Shown: one piece after another, positions 31,486 to 43,619 of the stretch
Numbering within the stretch: position 1 is the stretch's first letter
Layout of the letters: every line of letters starts with the position of its first letter
From: Telopea speciosissima
Lineage: Eukaryota > Streptophyta > Magnoliopsida > Proteales > Proteaceae
Direction: 5' to 3'
Length of the DNA: 64,000 nucleotides
NCBI RefSeq assembly: GCF_018873765.1
Contig: NC_057919.1
Coordinates: 66,024,984 to 66,088,983, forward strand
Notes under the pieces: generated by a model
What the model saw: the letters and a program-made list of their open reading frames with translations, nothing else
Told to the model about the DNA's origin: nothing
Databases searched by the model: none
Program-made: the position numbers and the translations under genes

Positions 31486-32700
31486 CGGTATTATATCATT
31501 ATTGGATCGGATTGGTATCAGTGTATACGGATACCGTATCAAGAATCGATCACAAAATACTATAAATATTTGCTGACGGTTATTCTCTTGTCGGCGTAAA
31601 CTTATGTATTATGACATTTTCTTTTGTCATGATATACATATGTACAATGATTTTTATTTTTCTACCATCGTAATAAATTATTTAGGGTGACAGGTTTCGT
31701 TTTACTATTATATAAAATTAATTTCGAAACGGATTTATTTCTCCAGTCAAAATAAATAATTTAGGGCTTTCTTCTATTGCAGAAACTATATATTAGGTGA
31801 CGATCTTTAAAGCTTTCGTCTCCGTATATTGTTTTCGTCGATGATAATAAAAAGTTTGTCGTCCAAATAAGCTGTAGCTGAAAATGACTTTTCTTAGAGT
31901 GATAATGATGCCGATACTAATACCAATATTAATTTTCAATGAAGAAGAGGGAGAGGAGGTTCCAATGTGGTATCGGTCCAATTACATTCACTCTCTCCAA
32001 TCTGTGTTAGTCTCGTGTCAAATCGAAATCAGTTTTAATGTCAATTGTTTCGTATCGGATTGGCCGATACCAAACCAATACTTAAAACCATCTTTGGCAT
32101 CCTCGGTTCTTGGAAGAAAATGAGGAATTGAGCATAGAGGAAGAAGAATAAGTAACTTAAGATGAAGAAGAGAGAGAGAGGACAAGTAGTTGATGAAATG
32201 GGGGGGGGGGGGAGTGGAATTTTTATCCTCTACTGTTATAGCACGGTGCTGTAATGCATCGTGCGACGGCTGCAGAGGCCATGTGCATCATGTGGGGTCC
32301 ACTGGACCACATGGCCTTTGCAGCACCGCACAATGCAGTACAACACCATGTAGTAACAGGAGAGGATAACGATTCAGGGGGAGTGTGAGAGATATTGGTA
32401 AACACACAAACCACACGTCGGTACCCAAAGATTAACTTTAGAACTGCGGAATGACGGATATACACAATACACACCACACTCACCATGGTATCCGATGTGG
32501 GCTAAACCCATACACCCAGCGCATACAGCGCAGCTTGTGTGTGTGGGAGATAGGGATTAGGATTTTGGTGGAATCCATGTGTCGGCCAAAAGATGTACGA
32601 TAACCAATGATTTCGGTTTTGTTGACGATTTGAGTAAACAATTGACAATTCTGGTTCCAATTAGGAACGAACTTATTTGTAAAATCCAATAAAATAACCT
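31486..32700. other. Gene-free part of unit 1, with a palindromic hairpin at 32225-32365
   Basis: 31490-32190 is paralogous to 57005-57740 (e.g. a GAAGAAGAGGGAGAGGAGG block). 32225-32365 is an inverted repeat (ATCCTCTACTGTTATAGCAC with TAACAGGAGAGGAT) not present at the matching site near 57790, so it is a later MITE-like insertion. A poly-G tract is at 32201-32211. Confidence 0.55.
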
Positions 32701-32739
32701 AATGCAATTGGGCTTGGTGTAAATCCATAACAAAACACA

Positions 32740-33440
32740 AAAGAGCGTAAATTGTAAATAGAATGCTAGGACTAACTGATTTTTCAACCAGTATATCATG
32801 TATATTGATTCGGTATCGGTTCAAAATCAATAATTTAAAAGATTTCACTTTTTAAAATAAAAAACAAACCGTTTAATTTGTTTTTTTTTTTTTTTTTTTG
32901 GGGGGGGGGGTGGTGGTGTAAATGAACCAATTAATAAACGATTATTGGATACGGTTCAATTCGATTTCGGTAAACAATTTCATTTTACAATTCTCACCGT
33001 TAAAATTGATGGCAGTGGTTAAGGGATTCCTCTTTCACTAAAACTTGATTGGATATCTTCATCAATGTTTCACACTGGTAATTCTATTAGAATTTCGAAG
33101 AGCTCAACTTGAATACCGTGTACCGATACCGAAACCATACCACTTATATAATATCATACCAAATATAAATTTGATATGATATCGATATGAGATACTTGTA
33201 CTGAGTTGATATTCGATACGATATCAGTATGGACAAAACAATAAAAATGAACCATACTGTACCGAATACCTATATCGATCTGTACTAAATAGATACGATA
33301 CGATATGTATAATGTACCAGCCGTACCAATACTGTACCAGTTGACACCCTTATACCACATGGATCACAATGGCGTGGAGAGGATTTTGGTTGCCGTAATA
33401 TTTTGATTGCTGATGGTGTAATTTCATACGTGGCATGGCA
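32740..33440 (+). repeat. Upstream module of hairpin unit B
   Basis: Paralogous to 26640-27380, including the ACCGATACCG-rich tract and the CATACGTGGCATGGCATGA block at about 33425. Confidence 0.65.
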
Positions 33441-33695
33441 TGATAGTGGATCCAATCACCACGAATCTAGCAGCAATTCTTGTCTGTTTTTTATTGGTTA
33501 ATTTGGTAAATTGATTGATATGTTGGTTAAAGAGAAGAGAAAGAGAGTTAGTTAGAAATTGGTTCTTGTTGCCCAAAAAAAACTCAAATAGACAGCTACC
33601 CACTCCTAAAATTCCTCCAGTATAAATGTATTATTGAAACCCCTCATCTCTTCATTCTCTATGTAATGTAAACACTCTCCCTCCTCCTCCATTCC

Positions 33696-33727
<32 letters not shown>

Positions 33728-33772
33728 GTCTTTCTCAATCGATCGCCTGCTGCTGTTGCTGCTTACCTTACC

Positions 33773-33947
33773 CAAAGATCGACATGCTTAATTAATTAAT
33801 TAACGGCTTTTCGATCCAACGATACTGCACTTGCATTATTTTGTTGCTGTTGCTGCACTTTAATGATATTTATTGATTGTTTGTATATCAATAAACGGCA
33901 GCAATAACAACAAAATCATGCAATACTAGTGTAGCAGAGATCTTCGA
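33773..33947 (+). ncRNA. Hairpin B, candidate MIRNA-like foldback
   Basis: The basal 26-base arms 33831-33856 and 33898-33923 pair with mismatches at positions 7, 17 and 19. The 5' arm carries an extra ~20 bases before the loop. Position 23 is C-G here where hairpin A has U-A, and position 26 is C-G where A has U-G. Outer stem near 33773-33780 and 33939-33947. A TATAAATG box at about 33621 lies upstream. Confidence 0.42.
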
Positions 33948-34676
33948 AGAAGACTACTACTATGTTGATTCAATGCTTACCCTACCAGTACGTACGTACA
34001 GGTTAACGATGAAAACTATTAATATTTTATCTTTTTAATTGTTTTTTTTTTTTTTTTTTTTTTTTTTTCAGTTAAATATGTTTGATAGATTTCTTAATCA
34101 TAAATTAAACATTGTTCCTTTTAATTTACTGTGCAATTTTCTCATATTTTTCTCATTTCTGGGAATTATCTTCTTTCTTTGACAAGGGCTTGTCAGGGTT
34201 GATGTTAACTATTGGACTGAAGTCCACCATGCAGTTCTTGATGAAACGCAGAAGAAACTTGTTTGATGGTCTGAAACAAGCATGAAGATAGAGGATTCTC
34301 AAACTGATTATTTGGAAACCGTGTTCGATCTATTTGAATCGAGGATCTTTTGAGAATTGGCCTTGCTTGCTTGGACTTTTACAGTTTTATTTGATATTGT
34401 TTAATGTGTCAAATGATTTGGAGAGGACTAATGGTTTCATTGGAGAAGGCCTTGTCACTCGTTCTTGGGTCATTTAGTTTCTCATCCGTATGTCCACCAG
34501 TGTAACAGTCCCCCCCCCCCCTCTCTTGTCTTGCCCCTGTGATTCCTATCTCATCTATTCAAATTCAGCTTTATCTCACAAGCCACAAAGGCCATGGATA
34601 TTGATTGCTATGCTCTGAATGCTAGTAGAAAGCTTATTCTTGTTACCATTGACCATCTCTTCCCTAGACCTGTTTT

Positions 34677-34843
34677 TGGAATTGGGAGCTTTATATATAT
34701 ATTTTGTATAGAGGGGGGTGGGGGGGATCGAACCAAGGAGGGGGTAAGGTACCAGCCAGGACACTCGAACTCGAGACCTCCTAGTGAGCATGGGCATGAA
34801 GCGCACCACGGCTCACCAACTGAGCTAGGCAGTTTGTTGTTGG
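34677..34843 (-). mobile_element. tRNA-derived SINE, same site as 24704-24858
   Basis: A-box GCCTAGCTCAGTTGG and B-box GAGTTCGAGTC on the minus strand. Perfect 17-bp target duplication TTCCCTAGACCTGTTTT (34660-34676 and 34844-34860). It was inherited with the module or shared by conversion. Confidence 0.87.
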
Positions 34844-35054
34844 TTCCCTAGACCTGTTTTAGTCGGCGAGGCCTTTGCTCTTTCTTTAGTTACCCTTCAT
34901 TCAAACTGTAAGGTTCCAATCCAGTGTATATTTAATGTTTCTTCCCAACTTCACTGTCGTAGATATCCATCATAGTTGCTGACATTCAGTTATTGCAGAT
35001 TTGTTTTGAGCATTGCTCTTTTATACATATAAGCAATAGGAAGTAGTTTTCTGT

Positions 35055-35190
35055 ACCTTCGGGAGTGTGGCCTATGCCAGCACTCCGATGTGTCTATGTC
35101 TCTCTTCCTCAAAACAAAGGGACAAAGATATCTTTTCATATGGAGAGGAGGGAGATAGAGTGATAGACTCATGGGAGTGCCTGGACAAAA
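35055..35190. mobile_element. Palindromic MITE-like hairpin
   Basis: Paralog of 25068-25210 at the same position within the module. Confidence 0.55.
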
Positions 35191-35418
35191 TTCTTCTTCC
35201 CATTTGCGAACGACGTTCCCCATGTCATTTCTAAATGGACAGTTTCTTACCCCCACATTCGGGTCTTTGGGGGTACTCCTTTCCAGAGGATATTCTAAAG
35301 CTTGTATACATGTTTTTGCCCTTTGTGGCCTAATAATAGCACCCCCTTCAATGTGGGTGTTTGTACCCCCCAAAAAAAATGTTTATGTAGTTTTGGTATA
35401 GAATTATTTTGAATTTTA

Positions 35419-36950
35419 GGGAAAATATCACATACCTCCCCTAAGGGATGACTTATGTACACTTTCACCTGTGAGGTTTGGGAAATTCCACGTACCTCCC
35501 TTGCTTTCCAAACTAAGTAACAAAAACACCCACTCCGTTAATTGTAGACGTTAAACGTTAGAATTTTGATTTAAATGGCCAAATTGCCCTCATCTTCTTC
35601 CCCAAATTGTTTAGGGTTTGAAACCCACAATCCTAAACGTGAAATAAGGAACCAGAAAGGAAAACAGGGGAAAATCCCCTTTTTGATCGTTGCTTATCGG
35701 CGCCAGCCACGGCCAAATTAGCTCATGGGTGCCCTTTAGATTCCCGGAGAGTGATAGCCATGTTCCAGCGACCAAATTGCCCTCATCTTCTTCCCCAAAT
35801 AGTCTTCTTCAAGCACCAGCCCCACCCCTAGCCATCGTTACAAACACCGCCCCTGCTATACGTGCTGCGCCACCATCCCCACCCCTACCCTCTCCTCTCC
35901 ACTGCCACCTCTACCCTCTCCCCTATTCGTTGCAAACCCTGTAACCCCCTAGGCAAGCTCCTTCGTCTTCCTCCGTTTTTTTTTTAAAAATACCAAACTG
36001 AAACTGAATATATTCAACTTGCTTTTCCTTTTTACCGAAAGCCTACCAAATAACAAACACAGACATCTAAGTGGCCTAGGAAGCATATTTGAATTCCATT
36101 CTCCCAAGTTGGATTCTTCAAGTTGTGAGGATAGAGATTAAAACCCAGGTTACAACGGGTACCAACATGTCAACGCCCTATCAAGCGGGGAGTAGCTAAG
36201 CCATAAGGGAAATCAACGCCTCCTGGTAACAATTCACTGCGCCCACCAAAAGGTCCAAGAACTACAGGTTCTCTGACAGAAAAATAAGGATTCCCAAATG
36301 GGTATGGCCCTAATCTCGTTTAGGGTTTGATTGTTACCATGAAACAGAGCCAGAGATAGATGCAAAATTACAGGGTGGAGATGCACCTGTGGCTGAAGAG
36401 GTAGGTGATGATGCTTCAGAGTTCCCTTCGCCTATTGTAGAATCACCAGAGACGATGGCTGGGATTCGGTATTTCAAGCATCAAGTTTGGGTCTTCGCAA
36501 TCGACGAATGACTCTGCTAATTGTTTGCCGCCGCCAAAGAAGTTGAGGCATGCCGATCCTAGCGAGCCCCAGAGAAGTTTTCTGAATCGTAGGCCGCAAC
36601 TTTTGGATTTCGTTTCATCTTTGGACGAAATCCTAGTGAAATGCTACCTGAGATCAACACTATTTGGCGGGCGGCCCTCTGGTTTGGCCGCTGCTAAAGG
36701 TGGCAGTGGGGTTTTGAAATCCTAAAATGGGTTGTTTAGGGTTTCATGTTTTGGAGAAACGATTTGGGGAAGAAGATGAGGGCAATTTGGCCATTTAAAT
36801 CAAAATTCTAATGTTTAACGTCTACAATTATCGGAGTAGGTGTTTTTGGTACTAAGTTTGGAAACAAAGGGAGGTACGTGAAATTTCCCAAACCTCATGG
36901 GTGAAAGTGTACATAAGTCATACCTCAGGGGAGGTACATGATATTTTCCC
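35419..36950. mobile_element. Nonautonomous Mutator-like element (MULE), 1.53 kb
   Basis: Terminal inverted repeats of about 190 bp begin GGGAAAATATCA at left and end GATATTTTCCC at right. The 9-bp target duplication is TGAATTTTA (35410-35418) and TAAATTTTA (36951-36959). Uninterrupted modules read ATTTTAAATTTTATTGG at this point. The interior (about 35690-36725) is less AT-rich and includes short coding-like frames, e.g. 36525-36725 and a GAEEVGDDASEFPSP-like stretch near 36390-36450. It could be a captured gene fragment (Pack-MULE), but I do not recognise the source. There is no transposase. Confidence 0.85.
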
Positions 36951-37369
36951 TAAATTTTATTGGCCAGTTAAGGTGTTCGCCGCCAAATATTGAATTGTTC
37001 TCATCATCGCAGGCATTTAAGTATTTAAAGTATTGAAGATTGATCTATCCATTCTAACCATTGAATAAATAAGAAAGTAAGAAACCATGTAGATTGGCCA
37101 TCTATCAAATTCTGTACTTGAACTCAATTATGTGGTTTCTAATTTATTGATGAAGCCTTTTTGAGTATCAAAAAAAAAAAAAAAAAAAGCAAAATTATGT
37201 GGTTTGTTGAATATTTAATATTTTTTTCAACCATTCCACTGCTGACTAAAATTAGAGACAAGAGAATCCCTCTCCCTTTTCATTTATACAATGGAGAACT
37301 TTGGTCTTTTTTTCTTTTGGGGTAGAAGTAACTCTGGCCCTTTCACCCCTTGAGAGAAGTCCAATGTCA

Positions 37370-37752
37370 CAAATACGTACAACTAGGGATATCAAACGGT
37401 CGGTTTGGCTCGGTTTCGATCGGATTAAAATGGTTTCGGTATGGAAATGAGTGAGACCACAATTAAACTGTTAAGGAACTTCGGTTGTCAAGTCGGTTTT
37501 GGTCCGATGCGATTGTGGTTTTTCAATATCGCATTAATACTGGTTTACATTGGTTTGTTTTCAAGCTTGAACCACAATGTAATCTTATATTCATAACCTA
37601 TGATATGGAAAGGTTTGGCAAAAATACTTTAAATCATTTTCCCCAAATCAAACAAGTAAACAACTAGGAATATAGAAATTTAATTGTGTTCATGTTGTAA
37701 TCAGAATAAAGAGGGACAAATTGTAAGGGGAAGATATCTAATATTGAAATCA
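37370..37752. mobile_element. Truncated hAT-like element, unit 2
   Basis: Paralog of 29600-30030, interrupted near its end by the MITE at 37762. Confidence 0.5.
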
Positions 37753-37761
37753 ATAAATAAA

Positions 37762-38110
37762 GGATAAATTATAGATCACCCCCTGGTTTTTGAAAAAACT
37801 CAAATGTCTCTATAGTAACGGTGTTAGTCTGCTGTTAGTTATTGGTGTGAAAGGACTATTTTATCCTTGTACTAAAATATTAGAATTAAATTTACAATAC
37901 TACCATTCCTTCGTCTTTAACATTGGTCAAGGGTAGTTTAGGGATTTAAATTTATTACTCTGGCTGACATCATCACTTAACAGCATAAAACTAACGGTAG
38001 AGACTAATTTGTCATTTTGGGGTCTAAACCAGGGGTGATTTGAGTTTTTAAAAAACCAGGGGGTGATATGAGTTTCGATTGAAAACCAAGGTGTGATCTA
38101 TAATTTATCC
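37762..38110. mobile_element. MULE-type MITE, 349 bp
   Basis: Termini GGATAAATTATAGATCAC and GTGATCTATAATTTATCC are perfect inverted repeats. The 9-bp target duplication ATAAATAAA is at 37753-37761 and 38111-38119. The paralogous site near 29985-30000 is empty. Confidence 0.9.
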
Positions 38111-38119
38111 ATAAATAAA

Positions 38120-38665
38120 TAGAGTTTGTAGCGAAATTATTGTTCATAGGGAAAATTACATACCCATCCCCTATACTTTGCCCTAATTACACGTTCTTCC
38201 CCTTGGTTTTCCCACCTTACAATTTGATCCCTTATGGCTGACTGTGTTAGGGTGCTGTTAGTTAATGGTTTGAAAAGACAATATTACCTTTGTTCTAAAA
38301 CACCACAAGTAGAATTACAATAATACCCTTTTCATCATCTTCAACCTTAAAACACCCATTTCTCTCCTCCTCCACTGCCACCACCATCACCACCACCACT
38401 GCCGTTGCCGCTGCTGCCTCCTCCTCCTCAGACTCTTATTCCCTAAAACTTTAAATTCACACATTGCAAAGACTGAACAGTAGATGGGTTCATCATCATA
38501 GCTTCCATTACCGCGTGAAGAGCGCAACAGAAGGTGTTGATTTTAATCTTCCAGTGCTGCTGCTTTGCTTGAACACGTTGGAATGACAGGGTAATTGTAC
38601 TCCCATGTGATGTGTGTGAGTAAGGTTTTTGGTTGAATGGTTGGTGGGCATGTTGCTTGGCTTTG
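38120..38665. other. Gene-free repeat segment of unit 2
   Basis: Paralogous to 30030-30160 plus 30837-31195, here without the solo LTR. CCACCACC low-complexity tract near 38380-38430. No gene. Confidence 0.5.
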
Positions 38666-38939
38666 CTAGCATTCTAGAAAGTCCGTTATGCTAGGGATCC
38701 AATGGTCCTCCCAAATATTCACCTTAGTACCCGATCCAATCTTCTGGTATAAACCAGGTTCAATCACTGACCTACCTTCAATGATGCTTCTCCACCCCCA
38801 TGAGGGGTTGTGGCCGAGACGAGCTTCCATAAAAGTAACCTTTGGAAAATAAATATCCTTCATGAGAAGTGCTCAAGCTGAGTCCGGCTTTGAGAATAAA
38901 CGCCATGCTATTTTCGCCAAAAGGGCTTTGTTGTGAAGT
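38666..38939 (-). mobile_element. LINE fragment, unit 2
   Basis: Paralog of 31196-31485, with RLGHNPSWGWRSIIEGRSVI on the minus strand. It is cut at 38940 by the LTR-LTR element. Confidence 0.72.
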
Positions 38940-38944
38940 GAAGA

Positions 38945-39689
38945 TGATAAGTGCACGGATAATCTAAAATAAAATAAAGAAAGAGAAGAGAAAAAAATAG
39001 GGAGAGAAAGAGAGAGAGAGAAAATAGAGGATGAGTTTGGCTTAATTAGGAGGAAGCCGATCCTCTTGACTTTACGGAGGAAGTCATGCCTCTTTCTCAA
39101 TAGAGAATTTTTAGGGATTCAATTCATATCCATTCACTTCACTTGCTCCTATTAAATAAGCTTAAAAACAATTAGTTATAAATCCTACAACTCCTCCACA
39201 AAACCACCCACGTACAATACAACCCCCATTATCTTTTAACTCCTTCCCATTAATTATATATAAATAACTACTAATAACTAAAATCTTAATTATTAAAATA
39301 AAGGCACGTAACATTAAATGATAAGTGCACGGATAATCTAAAATAAAATAAAGAAAGAGAAGAGAAAAAAATAGGGAGAGAAAGAAAGAGAGAGAGAAAA
39401 TAGGGGATGAGTTTGGCTTAATTAGGAGGAAGCCGATCCTCTTGACTTTACGGAGGAAGTCATGCCTCTTTCTCAATAGAGAATTTTTAGGGATTCAATT
39501 CATATCCATTCACTTCTCTTGCTCCTATTAAATAAGCTTAAAAACAATTAGTTATAAATCCTACAACTCCTCCACAAAACCACCCACGTACAATACAACC
39601 CCCATTATCTTTTAACTCCTTCCCATTAATTATATATAAATAACTACTAATAACTAAAATCTTAATTATTAAAATAAAGGCACGTAACA
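38945..39689. mobile_element. Compact LTR-5 bp-LTR element
   Basis: Two nearly identical LTRs, 38945-39313 and 39319-39689, each starting TGATAAGTGCACGG and ending GGCACGTAACA, are separated only by TTAAA. The pair is flanked by GAAGA (38940-38944 and 39690-39694). The paralogous loci near 31476 and 57003 are empty with one GAAGA. The element therefore integrated once and carries no internal region. It may derive from a full element by internal deletion or be a tandem-LTR form. Confidence 0.85.
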
Positions 39690-39699
39690 GAAGAGTCCC

Positions 39700-40384
39700 T
39701 GGTCGGTATTATACCGTTATTGGATAGGATTGGTATCGGTGTATACGGATACCGTATCAAAAATTGGTCACAGAATACTATAAATATTTGCCGACGGTTA
39801 TTCTCCTGTCAAGATAAACTTATATATTATGACATTTTCTTTTGTCATGATATACATATATACAATGATTTTTATTTTTCTACCATCGTAATAAATTATG
39901 GGTTAAATACGCGTACCCCCCTAAAATGTACCCAATATTCTTCGTACCCCCCTAAGGTTCTGACAAGTCCACGTACCACCCCTGAAAATTCCATGTACCA
40001 CCCCTACTTTACCCCCCTAAAGCCATTTAAGTCCAGACCAGGTGTTAAATGCTAAAAAATGACCAAACTACCCTTTCTTCTATCTTTTCTAAAATTTGAA
40101 AAGACCTAATTGCCCTGACCTATTTGCTAAATTTAAAAAGACCAAAATACCCTCATCTTCCCCAAATCATCATCTTCTTCTTTTACATACCCAATACTAC
40201 CACCACCACCACTACCACCCACCATTAACAGCATCACCACTGTGAAGACCCACCTCCAGCACCACCTCCAACTCCTCCACCTTTACCGATTCCACCATCG
40301 TGAAGCATCGGTCTCTTCCCCCACCCCCTCTCCAATCTCCCTTCTTCCTATTTAGTTAGCTGTTTTAGGGTTTTCTTTCAGAAG
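39700..40384. other. Unit 2 remnant and one-ended MULE-like segment
   Basis: 39700-39897 matches 31490-31680. At 39898 the sequence changes to GGGTTAAATACGCGTACCCC, which resembles a Mutator-like terminus, followed by low-complexity CCACCACC/CTTCCCC sequence. It then joins the upstream module of unit C at about 40385. No matching right terminus is visible, so a deletion is likely. Confidence 0.4.
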
Positions 40385-41000
40385 GAAAAATTAGTAATTT
40401 AAAAGATTTCACCTTTTAAAATAAAAAACAAACCATTTAATTTTTATTTTTTTATAGGTTAATGAACCAATTAGTAAACGATTATTGGATACGGTTCAAT
40501 TCGAATTCGGTAAACAATTTCAGTTTACAATTCTCATCGTTAAAATTGATGGCAGCGGTTAAGGGATTCCTCTTTCACTCAAACTTGATTGGATATCTTC
40601 TTCGATGTTTTACACTGTTAATTCGGTTAGAATTTCTAGGAGCTCAACTTGAATACCGTGTATCGATACCAAAATCATACCATTTAAATAATAATACCAA
40701 ATAAATTCGATATGGTATCGATATGAGAAACTTGTACCGAGTTGGAATTCGATACGATGTCAGTATGGACAAAACAATAAAAATGAACCATACTATACCG
40801 AATACCTATACCGATCTATTCCGAATAGATATGGTATGTATAATGTACCGACCGTACCAATACTGGACCGATAGACACCCTTATAACATGTGGATAGTGT
40901 GGTGGAGAGGATAGATACAGGTGACAACATTTGGTTGCCGTAATATTTTGATTGCTGATGGTGTAATTTCATACGTGGCATGGCATGATAGTGGACCCAT
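40385..41000 (+). repeat. Upstream module of hairpin unit C
   Basis: Paralogous to 26740-27370: the AAACC block, the TTAAAATTGATGGCA block, the ACCGATACC tract and the CATACGTGGCATGGCATGA block. Confidence 0.65.
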
Positions 41001-41297
41001 TCACCCCGAATCTAGCAGCAAATCTTGTCTGTTTTTTATTGGTTAATTTGGTAAATTGATTGATATGTTGGTTAAAGAGAAGAGAGAGAGTTAGTTAGAA
41101 ATTGCCCAAAACACTGAAATAGACAGCTACCCACTCCTACAATTCCTCCTGTAGATCGAAATGGATTATTTATTGAAACCCCTCATCTCTTTCATTCTCT
41201 ATGTAATGTAAAGACACTCCCTCCGGCCTCCTCGATCCCTACTCTCACTCTCTCTCTCTCTCAATCGATCGATTCCTCTTGCTGCTGCTTACCTTAC

Positions 41298-41476
41298 TCG
41301 AAGATCGACATGTTAATGGCTTCTCGATCCAGCAATTGCAATTCTTGATCGATATGATGCTGCACTTGCATAATTTTGTTGCTGTTGTTGTTGTTTATTG
41401 ATTGTTTATATATCAATCAATAAACAGCAACAACAACAACAAGATCATGCAATACTAGTGTAGCAGAGATCTTCGA
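41298..41476 (+). ncRNA. Hairpin C, candidate MIRNA-like foldback
   Basis: 39-base arms 41366-41404 and 41414-41452, loop 9 bases. The sequence is nearly the same as hairpin A, with the same mismatches at arm positions 7 and 17. Outer stem TCGAAGATC/GATCTTCGA at 41298-41306 and 41468-41476. The upstream short frame (MASRSSNCNS) is kept. Confidence 0.45.
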
Positions 41477-41484
41477 AGAAGAAG

Positions 41485-41515
<31 letters not shown>

Positions 41516-41819
41516 TGTTGATTCAATGCTTACACTACCAGTACGTACGTACAGGTTAACGATGAAAACTATTAATATTTTATCTTTTTAATTGTTTTTT
41601 GCTTTTCAGTTAAATATGTTTGATAGATTTTAATCATAAATTAAACATTTTTCCTCTTAATTTTCTGTGCAATTTTCTCTTATTCTTCAAATGAAACAGA
41701 GATGGTTCGGGCTAGGATTCACAGTTCTGGGAATTATCTTCTTGATTAGATACTCTTCTTGTCAGGGTTGACTGAAGTCCACCATGCAGTTCTTGATGAT
41801 GAAACGCAGATCGAAGAAA

Positions 41820-43030
41820 TTTGTTTGATGGTCTGAAGAATCATGAAGATAGATGAGGATTGTCAAACTGATTATTTGGAAGCCATGTTCTATTTGAATG
41901 TATCGAGGATATATCTTTTGAGAATTGGGCTTGCTTGCTTGCTTCGACTTTTACAGTTTTATTTCAATCTATATTGTTAAATAAATGTGTAAAATGATTT
42001 GGAGAGGACTAATGGTTTCATTGGTGAAGGCCGGCATTGTCACTCATTCTTGGGGCATTATGGCCACCAGTATCACAGTCCTCCCTCTTGCTCCTATTGA
42101 TTCCTATCTCATCTATTCAGATTCAGATTTATCTCACAAGCCAAAGGCCATGGATATTGATTGCTATGCTCTGGATGCTATTACAAAGCTTATTCTTGTT
42201 ACCATTGACCATCTCTTCCCTACTTCTGTTTTAGTTGGTGAGGCCTTTGCTCTTAAGACTGATCTTCACTCAGCAGTAAAGGCTGTTCTAATCCAGTGTA
42301 TATTTGATGTTTCTTTCCAACTGCTGTCGTAGATATCCACCCTAGTTGTTGACATTCACTTAATACAGATTTGTTTTACTTGTTTTGAGAACTGTTCTTT
42401 TATACATGGGATGATGTTCTCTATGTCGCAGCGCAGGCTGCACCTAGACACATGGGGGTGGTAGTTCCACCATTCAAGAAGGCAGTCATTTCGCCCACCC
42501 CCAATGTGTCTAGACGCAGCCTGTGCCTCCGGCACAGAAAACATTTGGCCTTTATACATATAAGCAAATTTGAGAATGATGTTCCCCACGTCATTTCTAA
42601 CTGGGTAGTTTCTTACCCACCACATTAGGGTCTTTTGGGGTACTTCTTTTTTGAGGATATTCTAAAGCTCGTATACATGTTTTTGCCCTTTGTGGCCTAT
42701 TAATAGCACCTCCTTCAATAGGGGTATCTGTACCCAACCAAAAAAAAAAAAAAAAAGTTTATGTAGGATTAAGGTGCCCAATCCCACCACTCAAATAGTT
42801 TTGGTATAGAATTATTTTAAATTTTATTGGCCATTTAAGGTGTTCGCTGCCATACATTGAATTTTTCTCATCATCTAAAGCATTTAAGTATTTAAACTAT
42901 TGAAGATTGATCTATCCATTCTAACCATTGAATAGATAAGAAACCATGTAGATTGGTCATCTATCAAATTCGGTACTTGAACTCAATTATGTGGTTTCTA
43001 GTTTAGTGATGAAGTCTTTTTGAGTACCAA
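41820..43030 (+). repeat. 3-prime module, copy 3
   Basis: The SINE site near 42220 is empty here. The frame at 41985-42332 (reads SHKPKAMDIDCYALD) is the longest open version of the module. It might be a decayed exon, but no family was recognised. Confidence 0.78.
42408..42550. mobile_element. Palindromic MULE-type MITE, 143 bp
   Basis: Perfect 9-bp duplication TTTATACAT at 42399-42407 and 42551-42559. Modules at 3075, 25035 and 54045 lack the insertion and show a single TTTATACAT. Confidence 0.82.
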
Positions 43031-43042
43031 AGAAAAGAAAAG

Positions 43043-43175
43043 GCCGCATCCAGTGCACAAGGCTCCCCCTTTTAGTAGGGTCTGGGGAGGGTCAAATGTA
43101 CGTAGCCTTATCCCTGTTTTCAGGACTTGAATCTGTGACGACCAAGCGTTCAGCAAGTGAGCACTTGAACCACAT
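43043..43175 (-). mobile_element. Au-like SINE, first copy
   Basis: Read on the minus strand: B-box-like GATTCAAGTCCTG, then AGGCTACGTACATTTGACCC and CCAGACCCTACTAAAAGGGG-type sequence, and an end near GTGCACTGGATGC. This order is characteristic of the plant Au SINE family as I know it. Confidence 0.7.
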
Positions 43176-43240
43176 ATTAAATAAAAGAAAATCACAAAAT
43201 TATGTGACGAAGCCTTTTTGAGTACCAAAGAAAAGAAAAG

Positions 43241-43370
43241 GCTGTATCCAGTGCACAAGGCTTCCGCTTTTAGTAGGGTCTGGAGAGGGTCAAATATACG
43301 TAGCCTTATCTCTGTTTTCAGGACTTGAATCGATGACCAAGCGTTCAACAAGTGAGCACTTAAACCACAT
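43241..43370 (-). mobile_element. Au-like SINE, second copy by local tandem duplication
   Basis: The segment from about 43011 to 43208 is repeated at 43209-43400 with a period near 198 bp, taking the SINE and its flank (CTTTTTGAGTACCAAAG) along. It is a duplication of DNA, not a second retroposition. Confidence 0.7.
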
Positions 43371-43619
43371 ATTAAATAAAAGAAAACCACAAAATTATAT
43401 GATTTATTGAATATTTACTGTTTTTTTTTCAACCATTCAACTGCTGACTAAAATTATGAACATTATATCATGCGGTATAATGTTTTATCATTGAAATTTA
43501 TCAAATGAATAGATTGTGGTGTTCACAACATGGGCAAACAAGTGACCTGCACCAACCAACTCTGCAAGTAGTTGTCTTTGTTTTTACATGGTTTAATATT
43601 CTTGTACCGGTCCCTAATT

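Larger units (their letters stand above)
34250..37250 (+). repeat. 3-prime module, copy 2, split by a MULE
   Basis: The module runs 34250-35418, is interrupted by the MULE at 35419-36950, and resumes to about 37200. It also holds a SINE (34677-34843) and a palindromic MITE (35055-35190). Confidence 0.8.

Noticed and set aside
31199..31542. Novel host proteins on the minus strand
   Set aside because: The peptides match the C-terminal region of plant LINE ORF2 and are frameshifted; the same fragment recurs in three units.
36525..36725. Independent small protein gene
   Set aside because: It lies inside a MULE close to its TIR, has no supporting homology I recognise, and is better treated as possible captured sequence.
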